From the NCBI GenBank assembly GCA_017395085.1, contig JAFPWF010000003.1, positions 62,001-126,000 on the forward strand: 64,000 nt of DNA. Reading direction: 5' to 3'. The notes beneath the pieces were generated by a model, which was given only the letters and a program-made list of their open reading frames with translations, did not search any database and was not told where the DNA came from. Both the position numbers and the translations under genes were made by a program. Source of the DNA: Oscillospiraceae bacterium (GTDB lineage: Bacteria > Bacillota > Clostridia > Oscillospirales > Oscillospiraceae). Numbering within the stretch: the first letter of the stretch is position 1; the number at the start of each line of letters is the position of its first letter. Positions 52,206-60,827 of the stretch are shown here, piece by piece.

Positions 52206-53234
52206 TCAAACTTCGCCCCAGTCGGGCACTCTGACGGTAATCTGCTCTTCCGAGGATTTTTTCGCAGCCAGGGAGTAGATCAGCGCGGAGATGCCGTCTG
52301 CAAGCGGGGTCTCAAACTCCGTACCTTCGCGCATGGCCTTCTGGAAGGCTTCGTGCGCGTAGAAGATCACATCGCCGGTGGCGCGGTCATAGCTGTCGTT
52401 GAAGGTCAGGGTCTCAGCGTATGGCATATCCTCAGTCTTCCAGGTAAGTTTCGTGAACTCGAACATGCCTTCCCCGGTGAGAAAGATGGATCCTTTTGTG
52501 CCGATGTAGGCACGGGAGCAGGTCGGAATGTCACAGGCCCAGGAAGCTGCGATGGTCCCGATGGCTCCGTTGCGAAGGCGAATCGTAATGCTGGTGTGGT
52601 TGTCAAACTTCGGCACGGAAGCAATCGTACCCGTGTAGTTGCAGGCAATGGTGTCAAAACCGCCTGCCATGGCTGTGATCAGCTTCCAGTCGTGGCTGAC
52701 GGATTCCACCGTCATACCGCAGGCGAGGTTCGGGTCGGTACGCCAGGAAGCGCCCAGGTTCTTTGCGTGGAAGCCGAAGCCGGGGCTGAGGCGGGAGAAG
52801 GCGATGTCAACCGGCTCTCCGAACATGCCTGTCTTCACCAGTTCGAGCATCTTCCGATATGCGGGGCGATAGTAGTGCGCAAAGCCCACCATGATTCTGC
52901 CGTCGTAGCGGTCGGCCATGTCCTTGATTTTCATGGCGTCTTCCATGGTGCAGGCAACCGGTTTTTCCATGTAGCAGGCCACATGGTTTTTCAGCACCAT
53001 CTCCACATAGTCCAGGCGCTTTGTGGGCGGGGTGGAGATGACGACGTAGTCCGCCTTGACGACATAGCTCTCGATCTCCTCATACGCGCAGGTGGGGCAG
53101 TTAAACTCTTTCGCCACAAGGTTTGCATTGGTTTCGCTGATATCAAATCCGCCGATGACCTCGCCGCCCAGACGGACGACAGCGCGGCCGTGATGCCGGG
53201 CGATGTCGCCGCAGCCGATTAAAAATACCTTCAT
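52206..53234 (-). CDS. Gfo/Idh/MocA-family NAD(P)-dependent oxidoreductase
   Basis: The 342-residue protein has an N-terminal Rossmann fold (G-C-G-D-I-A near residue 8) and the family's E-K-P-V-A-C-T motif near 93, with the catalytic Lys. Such enzymes oxidise or reduce a hydroxyl on sugars, inositols or sugar acids. It is the last gene of the GntR-adjacent operon, 16 bp after the transketolase C-half. The partner genes suggest it feeds or drains a carbohydrate intermediate. The substrate cannot be told. Confidence 0.86.
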   Translation of the reverse strand: MKVFLIGCGDIARHHGRAVVRLGGEVIGGFDISETNANLVAKEFNCPTCAYEEIESYVVKADYVVISTPPTKRLDYVEMVLKNHVACYMEKPVACTMEDAMKIKDMADRYDGRIMVGFAHYYRPAYRKMLELVKTGMFGEPVDIAFSRLSPGFGFHAKNLGASWRTDPNLACGMTVESVSHDWKLITAMAGGFDTIACNYTGTIASVPKFDNHTSITIRLRNGAIGTIAASWACDIPTCSRAYIGTKGSIFLTGEGMFEFTKLTWKTEDMPYAETLTFNDSYDRATGDVIFYAHEAFQKAMREGTEFETPLADGISALIYSLAAKKSSEEQITVRVPDWGEV

Positions 53235-53250
53235 GTTTGCTCCTCCTCTT

Positions 53251-54192
53251 TTAGTTCTGCATCGCCTCTGCGGAGGCGACGATATTTTCCACCGTGACGC
53301 CGTTCATCGCCAGCAGACGCTCATAGGGGGCGGATTGGCCGAACTGATCCCGGATGCCGATGCGTTTGACCCTGCCCCTGCCGGCTTCGGCCACCAGCTC
53401 GCAGACTGCGCTGCCCAGGCCGTTCAGGATGTTGTGGTCCTCAACCGTGATGATCTTTCCAATCTCGCCGATGCAGGCGTTCACAACGGCCTCATCCAGC
53501 GGCTTGATGGTGTGGAAGTCGTATACACGGGCCTCGATGCCCTTTTCTGCCAGCGCTTCGGCAGCCTGGATGGCCAGACGGACCGTATCGCCGTTGGCAA
53601 GGATGGCGACGTCTTTGCCTTCGCGGAGTTTTTTGGCTTTTCCGATCTCAAACTGCTCGTCCTCGTCATAGATCACGGGAACGGCGTCGCGGGTAAAGCG
53701 CAGGTACACGGGGCCGTCGAATTCCGCGGCGGCGCGCACCAGCCTGCGGGCGGAGGCATAGTCCGCCGGCATGACGACGGTCATGTTGGGGATGGTGCGC
53801 AGGATGCCCATGTCCTCGATGGCCTGGTGGCTCGCGCCGTCATTGGCGGGCGTCACGCCGCCGTGGGAGCAGGCGATCTTGACATTCAGGTTGGTGTAGC
53901 AGATCTCCTGGCGGATCATTTCGCACATTCTCATGGAGCCGAAGGCCGCATAGGTGACCACGAAGGGGATCTTGCCGCAGGTCGCGAGGCCGGCCGCCAC
54001 GCCGGCGCAGTTCTGCTCGGCGATGCCGACGTTCAGATACTGCTCCGGCAGCTGCTTGCGGAAGTCTCCGGTCTTGCAGCTCTTGCCGATGTCTGCATCC
54101 ACAACAAGGATGTTTTTATTCTCTTTGCCCAGGGCGACGATCTCATCGCCGAAGCCGTTGCGGGTAGGGATCTTTTTCGTTTCCATGCTCAC
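53251..54192 (-). CDS. Transketolase, C-terminal subunit
   Basis: The 313-residue protein holds the pyrimidine-binding and C-terminal domains of a split transketolase: D-A-D-I-G-K-S near residue 28, G-I-A-E-Q-N near 57 (the TPP-activating Glu) and a K-I-I-T-V-E-D-H-N segment further on. It must pair with the N-terminal subunit, whose gene it overlaps by 4 bp. Split transketolases often belong to catabolic clusters rather than to the central pentose pathway. Its place here suggests two-carbon transfer on a pathway-specific ketose. Confidence 0.92.
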   Translation of the reverse strand: MSMETKKIPTRNGFGDEIVALGKENKNILVVDADIGKSCKTGDFRKQLPEQYLNVGIAEQNCAGVAAGLATCGKIPFVVTYAAFGSMRMCEMIRQEICYTNLNVKIACSHGGVTPANDGASHQAIEDMGILRTIPNMTVVMPADYASARRLVRAAAEFDGPVYLRFTRDAVPVIYDEDEQFEIGKAKKLREGKDVAILANGDTVRLAIQAAEALAEKGIEARVYDFHTIKPLDEAVVNACIGEIGKIITVEDHNILNGLGSAVCELVAEAGRGRVKRIGIRDQFGQSAPYERLLAMNGVTVENIVASAEAMQN

Positions 54193-55025
54193 GCCTCCTC
54201 TCCGCGGTTGAGCTCTTCCATGGCCTGCCGGTACTGCTCATCGTTGGGAGCCGTGCCGTGCCAGCCGCAGACGTTCTCCATGTAGCTCACGCCCTTGCCC
54301 TTGACGGTCTTGCCCACGATGCACTTGGGCAGGCCGTTCTTCGAAGCCAGCGCCCTGTCCATAACCGCGACCAGTTCCGCCATGTCGTTTCCGTCGCAGC
54401 TGTAGACTTCAAAGCCGAAGGCCTCGAATTTCTTTGCCAGGTCGACGGGGGGCATAATCTCCTCGCAGGTGCCGTCCAGCTGCAGATTGTTCCAGTCCAC
54501 GAAGACGATCAGGTTATCCAGCCTGTACTTGTAGGCGGTGCCGCAGGCTTCCCAGATCTCGCCCTCGTTGCACTCGCCGTCGCCGACGGCGCAGAAGACA
54601 TGATAGCTCTTACCGTCCAGCTTTGCAGCCAGCGCCATGCCGGCCGCGCAGGCCAGCCCCTGGCCGAGAGAACCGGTGGAGATGTCGATGCCGGGGCACT
54701 TTGTCATGCTGGGGTGACCCTGCAGGGGGGAGCCCTCCTTGCGCAGTGTATCCAGCACTTCCATGGGGAAATAGCCCTTCATGGCCAGCGCCGCGTACTG
54801 GGCGGGGCATACATGGCCTTTGGACAGGACGAAGCGGTCGCGATCGGCCCAGCGGGGCTCCTCGGGTTTTACGTTCATGTAGCGGAAGTAGCAGGCGGTC
54901 ATGAAGTCCGCCACGGAGAGGGAGCCGCCCGGATGGCCGCTCTGCGCTTTCCAGATCATGTCAATGATATGCCTGCGCAGCTCCCGGGCTGTATCTTTCA
55001 GTTCAGAGACAGGGGTGTTCTGCAT
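54189..55025 (-). CDS. Transketolase, N-terminal subunit
   Basis: The 278-residue TPP-binding half shows S-G-H-P-G-G-S-L-S near residue 29, G-S-L-G-Q-G near 116 and the diphosphate motif G-D-G-E-C-N-E-G near 147 with V-D-W-N-N after it. The active dimer is formed with the C-terminal subunit. It starts 33 bp after the cyclase gene. Specific substrates are unknown. Confidence 0.93.
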   Translation of the reverse strand: MQNTPVSELKDTARELRRHIIDMIWKAQSGHPGGSLSVADFMTACYFRYMNVKPEEPRWADRDRFVLSKGHVCPAQYAALAMKGYFPMEVLDTLRKEGSPLQGHPSMTKCPGIDISTGSLGQGLACAAGMALAAKLDGKSYHVFCAVGDGECNEGEIWEACGTAYKYRLDNLIVFVDWNNLQLDGTCEEIMPPVDLAKKFEAFGFEVYSCDGNDMAELVAVMDRALASKNGLPKCIVGKTVKGKGVSYMENVCGWHGTAPNDEQYRQAMEELNRGEEA

Positions 55026-55058
55026 GTCGATCTCCTTTCTCGGTTTGATCGGTGAAGA

Positions 55059-55724
55059 TTATTCCTCGATCCAGGCGATGGCGCGGCCGGGAGCTCCGCT
55101 GGCGCCTTCGATCTTGAGCGGCAGGAAGGCGAAGTTCCAGCGCTTCTCGGTGAGCAGCTCTTTGGGCAGATACACTTCCTCGCCGTACCAGATGTTGTTG
55201 CTCAGCGCGATCTTGTGGGTGGGGCCGCCGCCATCCTCAGGCCGGGGGCCGCCTACGCTCAGACCGTCGATGCATACGCCCTTGACGCCGTGATCCACCA
55301 TCCACTGTGCGCCTTCCGGGGTGAGGAAGGTCCAGTTGTCCACGTAGTCCACGCCCCAGTCGCGCTTGAGACCCAGCCCGGTGCAGAGCAGCACGATGTC
55401 GCCGGGCCTGACCTCATCGGCGTAGCGATCCAGCAACTCCGGCCCGATGCCGCTATGCACAGGCAGATCAAAGAAATCCATGGGGACCGCTTCACCCACC
55501 AGGTTCTCGACGGGATATTCGGCGGCGTCCATGCCGTCAATGAAGTGATGGCGCGGCGCGTCAAAATGGGTGGAGGTGTGGGTGTTCATGTTCAGGCGTT
55601 CGGACTGATAGCCTTCGCTTGCGATCTTGGTCTCAAAGTTAATTTCGCACAGTTCATAGGGCAGGTAACCGGGGTTGTTGTGGAAGAAGGTCTGGGAGCA
55701 GTCGACGAGTTTTTTGATTTTCAT
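55059..55724 (-). CDS. Cyclase family (kynurenine formamidase-like) metal hydrolase
   Basis: The 221-residue protein has the metal-binding signature H-T-S-T-H-F-D-A-P-R-H (H49, H53, D55, H59), the H-x3-H-x-D-x3-H pattern of the cyclase/formamidase family. Members hydrolyse formamides, lactone-like or cyclic amide bonds. It is second in the operon. In this setting it could open a lactone or hydrolyse an amide of the transported compound, which is inference. Confidence 0.85.
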   Translation of the reverse strand: MKIKKLVDCSQTFFHNNPGYLPYELCEINFETKIASEGYQSERLNMNTHTSTHFDAPRHHFIDGMDAAEYPVENLVGEAVPMDFFDLPVHSGIGPELLDRYADEVRPGDIVLLCTGLGLKRDWGVDYVDNWTFLTPEGAQWMVDHGVKGVCIDGLSVGGPRPEDGGGPTHKIALSNNIWYGEEVYLPKELLTEKRWNFAFLPLKIEGASGAPGRAIAWIEE

Positions 55725-55779
55725 GGCGGGTTCTCCTTTTCATTAAAAATTTGTATATGATTTGACTTTGCAAAAGGGA

Positions 55780-56607
55780 TTACAGGATCACATAGTAGAG
55801 GATATAGATGATGATGCTCATGACGCCGATCGTCGTGGCGGGCGGGTCGATGTGGGTGCTGGCGTCCGTGTTGATCGCATCTCCGATCACCGTGCAGACG
55901 AGCGAGGCAAGCATGCCCCAGATCGCCGCGGCCGGCAGGCTTCCGTTTGTGGCAAGCATGGCGTACCCGGCCGTGCAGGTAATGTGATGTGTGGGCGGGA
56001 AGTTCGGCTCCAGAAACCAGAAGATCAGAGAGGCCAGACTCAGGAAGAAGGGCAGCCAGGCGTTGCCGCTTCTCTGGATGATCCCGCCTGCCATGAAGCC
56101 CACCGCCAGGCCCAGAAAGGCCCAGTAGATCCATTCCTTTTTGTTGCCTGCGTAGCGGGGAATGGCTTTCATGTTCCGGTTGAGAAACTTGCCGTCTCCG
56201 AAGAAAACCCTGGCCAGGCAGGAGAAGAGGATCACCGAGACGCTGCCGCCGTCGATCGCCATACCCAGCTTGTTGATGAGCGTGACCAGAACCAGGGAGG
56301 CGACCGCCGTCAGACCCGAGACCAACAGCACCGACACATCCTGAAACTTGGCCAGGCTTGTGAGGATGGCGGCGCCGCTCAGCTCATGCTTGCGGACTTT
56401 GGAGGCAAATGCCGTGGCGACCACGGCGCCGGTGAAAGCGATATAGGGGAAGAGGCCGTAGGAAACCACATCACCGATCATCGCATACTCGGGGAAGGCG
56501 CACATGGCAACCATGACCAGACCGGCCAGCAGACATTCCTCAAAGGCTCCGACCAGCGCGGCGATGATCCCGCCGCAAAATGCGATTGCAAGCATATATA
56601 GCGTCAT
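55780..56607 (-). CDS. Multi-spanning membrane protein of unknown family (putative transporter)
   Basis: The 275-residue protein (start 56607, after AGAGGAGA) has about eight hydrophobic segments and few charges. A P-T-H-H-I-T-C segment near residue 217 and D-A-S-T-H-I-D-P-P-A near 255 place conserved-looking His, Asp and Pro residues between helices. I do not recognise the family. It is the first gene of the GntR-linked catabolic operon and the only membrane protein in it, so it is the candidate importer. Confidence 0.72.
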   Translation of the reverse strand: MTLYMLAIAFCGGIIAALVGAFEECLLAGLVMVAMCAFPEYAMIGDVVSYGLFPYIAFTGAVVATAFASKVRKHELSGAAILTSLAKFQDVSVLLVSGLTAVASLVLVTLINKLGMAIDGGSVSVILFSCLARVFFGDGKFLNRNMKAIPRYAGNKKEWIYWAFLGLAVGFMAGGIIQRSGNAWLPFFLSLASLIFWFLEPNFPPTHHITCTAGYAMLATNGSLPAAAIWGMLASLVCTVIGDAINTDASTHIDPPATTIGVMSIIIYILYYVIL

Positions 56608-56630
56608 GGGTTCGTCTCCTCTCTGCTTGG

Positions 56631-56647
56631 TCAACGTTCAACGTTGA
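56631..56647. promoter_or_regulatory. Operator O1 (17-bp palindrome)
   Basis: TCAACGTT-C-AACGTTGA is a perfect 8-bp inverted repeat around one base. It lies just downstream of the predicted start of the minus-strand operon, where a bound repressor would block transcription. It contains the GTTCAAC core. Confidence 0.8.
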
Positions 56648-56660
56648 TTGTTATGGCTTA

Positions 56661-56689
56661 TTCATATCACGAAATGCGGGGCCCGTCAA
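56661..56689 (-). promoter_or_regulatory. Promoter of the transketolase-containing operon
   Basis: Minus strand TTGACG (56689-56684), 17 bp, TATGAA (56666-56661). Operator O1 overlaps about +7 to +23. Confidence 0.78.
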
Positions 56690-56744
56690 GCCTTTTTTGT
56701 ATGATTTAATACATTTTGGAGATGTGCACAGATTTCTGCCCTGT

Positions 56745-56761
56745 TCATTGTTCAACATTGA
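56745..56761. promoter_or_regulatory. Operator O2 (imperfect 17-bp palindrome)
   Basis: TCATTGTT-C-AACATTGA is the same design as O1 with one mismatched pair and the same GTTCAAC core. It lies just upstream of the -35 box of the GntR gene promoter. Confidence 0.7.
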
Positions 56762-56778
56762 CAAATTTCAGCGCGCCC

Positions 56779-56807
56779 TTGACAAAGTCCCGCTCCCCTG
56801 CTACACT
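56779..56807 (+). promoter_or_regulatory. Promoter of the GntR regulator gene
   Basis: Perfect TTGACA (56779-56784), 17 bp, TACACT (56802-56807), 38 bp before the ATG. Confidence 0.75.
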
Positions 56808-56809
56808 CT

Positions 56810-56816
56810 GTTCAAC
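56810..56816. promoter_or_regulatory. Operator half-site O3 (GTTCAAC)
   Basis: A third GTTCAAC core, 60 bp from that of O2, overlaps the predicted start of the GntR transcript. Its flanks are not palindromic, so this is a weaker call. Confidence 0.45.
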
Positions 56817-56844
56817 GCTCAATATTATACTTAGGAGATTCGTG

Positions 56845-57573
56845 ATGGATATCCAGAAGATCAGCAACAACGCGGTCCAGCAGATCATTGACGCTTTTAC
56901 GCAAAGGCTTGTGGAAGGCCAGCTCCGTCCCGGGGATCAGATTCCCACCGAGGTGGAACTTGCCGAGCGTTTCGGCGTCGCCCGCAATACCGTCCGTGAG
57001 GCAATCAAGATCCTGGCCGCCATGGGCGTACTCGAAATCCGCCGGCCGGTCGGGACCTTTGTCTGTTCCGGTTTTACCGAGCCGATGATCAGCCCGCTTC
57101 TGTATGGAATAATCCTTGGCCGGGGCGACAGCTATGATGAACTGATGGATCTGCGGGAGATCATGGAAACCGGAACCATGCTGACAGTTATCCGCAACGC
57201 TACCGACGAGGAAATCGCCACGCTCAAGAAGCCGCTCTCCGCACTGAAAAGTGCCTGTGCGAGAAAAAGGCTATCGGTGGATGAGGTATTTGAAAAAGAT
57301 AATGCCTTTCATGAGGCTGTCATGGAGCTTTCCCACAACCGGATCGTCTCTCAGATCGCCGGTATCGTACGTACCATGACACACGACATGCGCATGGAAA
57401 GCGTAAAGCTGATGCTGAATGCCGGAAAGTCTGATGAGCTTTATGCTGCACATGAGAAGCTTTTCCGGATTCTTACCGAGCGTGACGTGAACGGCGTTTA
57501 TTCCGAAATCCGTGAAACCTATTTCGTTCCCGACCGCAGCGGTAATGTGGTTTCGCTGGCTTCAAGAGACTAA
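56845..57573 (+). CDS. GntR-family transcriptional regulator (FCD/FadR type)
   Basis: The 242-residue protein (ATG 56845, after TAGGAG) has a winged-helix domain at about 8-75 with the GntR pattern L-R-P-G-D-Q-I-P-T-E-V-E-L-A-E and V-A-R-N-T-V-R-E-A. The C-terminal all-helical FCD domain (about 95-225) has D-x3-H-type metal or ligand residues (D-N-A-F-H-E and later H-E-K). FCD regulators usually sense organic acids or sugar acids. It is divergent from the transketolase operon, and three GTTCAAC-core sites lie between, so it very likely controls that operon and itself. Confidence 0.92.
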   Translation: MDIQKISNNAVQQIIDAFTQRLVEGQLRPGDQIPTEVELAERFGVARNTVREAIKILAAMGVLEIRRPVGTFVCSGFTEPMISPLLYGIILGRGDSYDELMDLREIMETGTMLTVIRNATDEEIATLKKPLSALKSACARKRLSVDEVFEKDNAFHEAVMELSHNRIVSQIAGIVRTMTHDMRMESVKLMLNAGKSDELYAAHEKLFRILTERDVNGVYSEIRETYFVPDRSGNVVSLASRD

Positions 57574-57598
57574 GCTGCTGAGCCTAACTCTATACATG

Positions 57599-57634
57599 AA
57601 AAGACCGCCTGGAGAACAATCCCGGCGGTCTTTT
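57599..57634. terminator. Bidirectional terminator
   Basis: AAAAGACCGCC / GGCGGTCTTTT 11-bp stem with a 14-nt loop, flanked by A and T runs, between convergent genes. Confidence 0.85.
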
Positions 57635-57655
57635 ACTCAGTATTTACAGCACATT

Positions 57656-59236
57656 TTATTGCGGCTTCAGAACCACTTCGCCGGCGCAGCCGCCGAGGAA
57701 GCTTCCGTTTTCCAGTACCGGATGCCCGTTCACATAAACGTGGACAATGCCGCCGGGTTTAAAGTCCGGCTGTTTCTCATTGACCCGGATGTTCTTCAGG
57801 TCGAGCACCGTGAGGTCGGCTTTATAGCCCGGCCGCAGATAGCCGCGCTCGGGGATTCTGTACCGGTCGGCTGTCGCACCGGTCATCTTGCGGACGATTT
57901 TTTCCACCGGGATTCCGTAGCGCTTCGCCAGCAGGAAGAACTGCGGGAAGGTCTGGAATGCCGCAATGTTCTGCAAGCCTTTCTCTTCCACCCAGGCGTC
58001 CGTCATAAAAACAGACAGTTCGTCCTCCATCAGGCGGTGAACAATCTCATCATTATAATACTTGCCGAGGTAGATGCTGCCCGCACGCCCGGAGAGATCC
58101 ACCAGCTTGAGATACATGTCCAGGTTGGAAAGACCTTCTTCCGCCGCAGCCTCCGGGACAGTCTTGCCTTCATATTCCGGGTACTCATCGGAGATGTAGG
58201 CGATCACCATATCGTCCCAGTCGATGCCGAGGACCTTGCGGTACATCAGGATGGTGAGTTCCAGCTTGAAGCGGTTCAGCGGCTTTTTCGCTTCTTCTTT
58301 GGAGAGCTGCGCATACCACTCCGGGAAGACGACCGTGATGACTGAGGCACCGTAGTGGAAGGCGTAGTTGTCAAAGGCGATAGGGTAGCCCTTATCCTTC
58401 TCCCGGTAGAAGGTGTTCAGCATTTTGTCCAACAGCTTCCAACTCCGGGCACCAGTGAAGATCAGGTGGCTGTACTCCAGGCGGCAGCCGGATTTCTCCA
58501 TGATGTTCACCGCCTCGTCCAGCCCGAGTTCCAGATGCGATTTTTTGGTCAGCAGCGGATAGTCTGCGCTCACAATGGAGCAGGCCCGCGGGTGGATGGT
58601 GACGATGCCGTCGTATTTCGCAATCTCCTTTGCAAAGGCAAGGATTTCGTCCTCCTTTGCGTACCGGTCGGGTTCGTACATGAAGCCGAAGGATCCGCCG
58701 AACGCGCCGCCTTCCATGGCCTCGCGCACATAGCCGAGTTCCTTCTCAATCTGCTCCTGCGTATATGGCGTCGGGTCATATCCGGTCATCCCGGCGCGGA
58801 CGGAGCCCTGGCCGATCAACGGTACCAGGTTCACAAAAAGGCGTCCTTTGGCTCTCGCCTTGAATTCCGCAAAGCTGCCCGGGTGCTGCGCGTCAAACAG
58901 GCCGCCGCCGATTTTGTCCCGGTAGGGCGTGTCGGGTTCCATACCGAAGGGAGAAAAACTGCAGTTTCCGGTAATCTGCGTGGTAATGCCCTGTACGATA
59001 AACGGTTTGTAGAACTTTTCCGCATCCTCGCGGTCATAGAAGAAATCATTGTGCGAATGGGCGTCAATCAGCCCCGGGCAGATGGCAAGCCCCTCCAGGT
59101 CAATGACCCGATCCGCTTCCGCGGAAATCGTGCCCCCGACTTCCAGAATACGGTCGTTTTCGATCAATACATCGCCGACGGCAGGTGAAGAACCGGTTCC
59201 GTCATAAATCAATCCGTTCCGAAAGAGTGTTTTCAT
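57656..59236 (-). CDS. N-acyl-D-amino-acid deacylase-like amidohydrolase
   Basis: The 526-residue protein belongs to the D-aminoacylase branch of the amidohydrolases: N-G-L-I-Y-D-G-T-G at the start, metal ligands in D-A-H-S-H-N-D (H60, H62), G-N-C-S-F-S-P-F-G near 90, and G-Y-L-R-P-G-Y-K-A-D-L near the end. It should hydrolyse the amide of N-acyl-D-amino acids or a related compound in the cytoplasm. It is alone on its transcript, divergent from the acid-sugar kinase. Confidence 0.85.
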   Translation of the reverse strand: MKTLFRNGLIYDGTGSSPAVGDVLIENDRILEVGGTISAEADRVIDLEGLAICPGLIDAHSHNDFFYDREDAEKFYKPFIVQGITTQITGNCSFSPFGMEPDTPYRDKIGGGLFDAQHPGSFAEFKARAKGRLFVNLVPLIGQGSVRAGMTGYDPTPYTQEQIEKELGYVREAMEGGAFGGSFGFMYEPDRYAKEDEILAFAKEIAKYDGIVTIHPRACSIVSADYPLLTKKSHLELGLDEAVNIMEKSGCRLEYSHLIFTGARSWKLLDKMLNTFYREKDKGYPIAFDNYAFHYGASVITVVFPEWYAQLSKEEAKKPLNRFKLELTILMYRKVLGIDWDDMVIAYISDEYPEYEGKTVPEAAAEEGLSNLDMYLKLVDLSGRAGSIYLGKYYNDEIVHRLMEDELSVFMTDAWVEEKGLQNIAAFQTFPQFFLLAKRYGIPVEKIVRKMTGATADRYRIPERGYLRPGYKADLTVLDLKNIRVNEKQPDFKPGGIVHVYVNGHPVLENGSFLGGCAGEVVLKPQ

Positions 59237-59267
59237 GCTGCACTGCTCCTTTTTGGTTTAAATCCAA

Positions 59268-59277
59268 CAAATATTTG
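59268..59277. repeat. 10-bp palindrome CAAATATTTG
   Basis: A perfect palindrome lies between the -10 box and the start codon of the amidohydrolase gene, a suitable place for an operator. It could equally be chance in AT-rich DNA. Confidence 0.4.
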
Positions 59278-59294
59278 AAGCAATTGTCATCGTT

Positions 59295-59323
59295 AGTTTA
59301 ACACAGGCCCATCCGTCAGTCAA
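59295..59323 (-). promoter_or_regulatory. Promoter of the amidohydrolase gene
   Basis: Minus strand TTGACT (59323-59318), 17 bp, TAAACT (59300-59295), back to back with the next promoter. Confidence 0.75.
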
Positions 59324-59334
59324 GTTTTTGGCAG

Positions 59335-59363
59335 TTGATCTTTTCTTCGATCTGGAATACACT
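59335..59363 (+). promoter_or_regulatory. Promoter of the acid-sugar kinase gene
   Basis: TTGATC (59335-59340), 17 bp, TACACT (59358-59363), 24 bp before the ATG. Confidence 0.68.
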
Positions 59364-59387
59364 TGAAACACAAAGGAGTTGTGAACC

Positions 59388-60827
59388 ATGGAATCCGTAC
59401 TGCCCTTCCACATTCTTTCCCGGTATCCGCCGCATACCGGAAATTCCTGCACGGCGCTTGCCGCAGCGCTCGGCGGCATGAAGCGGAAAATCGTCGTTCT
59501 GGATGACGACCCTACCGGAGTACAGACGGTCAACGGTGTGTATGTATATACCGCCTGGGATACCGGCACCATCCTGGAGGCTTTCCGGTCGCCGGAACAG
59601 ATGTTCTTCATCCTGACCAATTCCCGCGGCCTGACCGCTTCGGAAAGCCGGCGTCAGCATGAAGAAATCGCCAGGAACCTGGCCGCCGCTTCCAGAGCCT
59701 CTGGGGCTGATTTTCTGCTGCTCAGCCGGGGTGACTCCACGCTCCGCGGTCACTGGCCAATGGAGACCGAGGTTCTCCGGACGACGCTCGAGCCGCTGAC
59801 GGGAAAACGCTATGACGGGGAAGTGATCTATCCGTTTTTCCCGGAGGGCGGACGTTATACCATAAACGGCGTTCATTATGTCCGTCAGGGAGATCTTCTG
59901 GTTCCTGCCGGACAGACGGAATTCGCAAAGGATAAAAGCTTCGGCTATTCGGCTTCTTCGCTCCCTGCCTGGTGTGAAGAGAAGTCCGCAGGGCGATATC
60001 CTGCCGACGCCTGCTGCCGAATTGATCTCCCCCTGCTGCGCACAGAAGAAACGGACAAAATTGCCGCAAAACTGGCATGCGTAAACGGTTTTGGAAAAAT
60101 TGTCGCCGACAGTGTTGATTATGAAGACACCGCCGTCTTTGTGACCGCTCTCTGCCGGGCTCTCGCCGATGGGAAAGAGTTCCTGTTTCGCTGTGCCGCA
60201 GCGCTCCCGAAAGTGCTGGGCGGTGTTCCCGACCGGCCGCTGCTGAAACGGGAGGATCTGCTGGATCCCGGAAACAAAAACGGCGGTATCATCCTGATAG
60301 GTTCTCACGTCGACCGGACGAGCCGCCAGCTGGCAGTGCTGCGGGACAGCTCCTGCCCCGTTGCGTTTCTTGAGTTCAACCAGCACCGGGTGCTGGAAAC
60401 CGGAGGTCTGGAAGACGAAGCCGGCCGGATTCTGCGGAAGGCGGAAGCTCTGCTTTCGTCGGGGAAAAGCATCGCCGTGTATACCCGCCGGGAGCGTCTG
60501 GACCTTGATTCAGCGGACAGCGACCGGCAGCTGCAGATCTCTGTACGGATTTCCGATGCGCTGACCGGCATCATCGGGAATCTGTCTATCCGTCCTTCGT
60601 TCATCGTTGCCAAAGGCGGCATTACTTCCAGCGATATCGGCACAAAAGCTCTGCATGTCCGGAAAGCGCTCGTGAAAGGTCAGATCCGCCCCGGGATTCC
60701 GGTCTGGCAGACAGGCGAAGAAAGCAAATTCCCCGGGCTCCCATTCGTGATTTTTCCGGGGAATGTGGGTGATGATCTGGATCTTCTGCGGATTGCGGAG
60801 AATCTGACCGATGTCCCTGCCGTTTAA
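59388..60827 (+). CDS. Four-carbon acid sugar kinase family protein (DUF1537)
   Basis: The 479-residue protein has the two-domain design of OtnK/DtnK-type kinases. The substrate domain includes L-D-D-D-P-T-G (39-44) and R-G-D-S-T-L-R-G-H; the nucleotide domain near the C-terminus has K-G-G-I-T-S-S-D and F-P-G-N-V-G-D. The family phosphorylates four-carbon acid sugars such as threonate and erythronate. A 30-residue N-terminal extension precedes the usual start; GGAG before 59388 supports it. The usual partners (aldolase, dehydrogenase) are absent. The stop overlaps the convergent HAD stop by 3 bp. Confidence 0.88.
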   Translation: MESVLPFHILSRYPPHTGNSCTALAAALGGMKRKIVVLDDDPTGVQTVNGVYVYTAWDTGTILEAFRSPEQMFFILTNSRGLTASESRRQHEEIARNLAAASRASGADFLLLSRGDSTLRGHWPMETEVLRTTLEPLTGKRYDGEVIYPFFPEGGRYTINGVHYVRQGDLLVPAGQTEFAKDKSFGYSASSLPAWCEEKSAGRYPADACCRIDLPLLRTEETDKIAAKLACVNGFGKIVADSVDYEDTAVFVTALCRALADGKEFLFRCAAALPKVLGGVPDRPLLKREDLLDPGNKNGGIILIGSHVDRTSRQLAVLRDSSCPVAFLEFNQHRVLETGGLEDEAGRILRKAEALLSSGKSIAVYTRRERLDLDSADSDRQLQISVRISDALTGIIGNLSIRPSFIVAKGGITSSDIGTKALHVRKALVKGQIRPGIPVWQTGEESKFPGLPFVIFPGNVGDDLDLLRIAENLTDVPAV

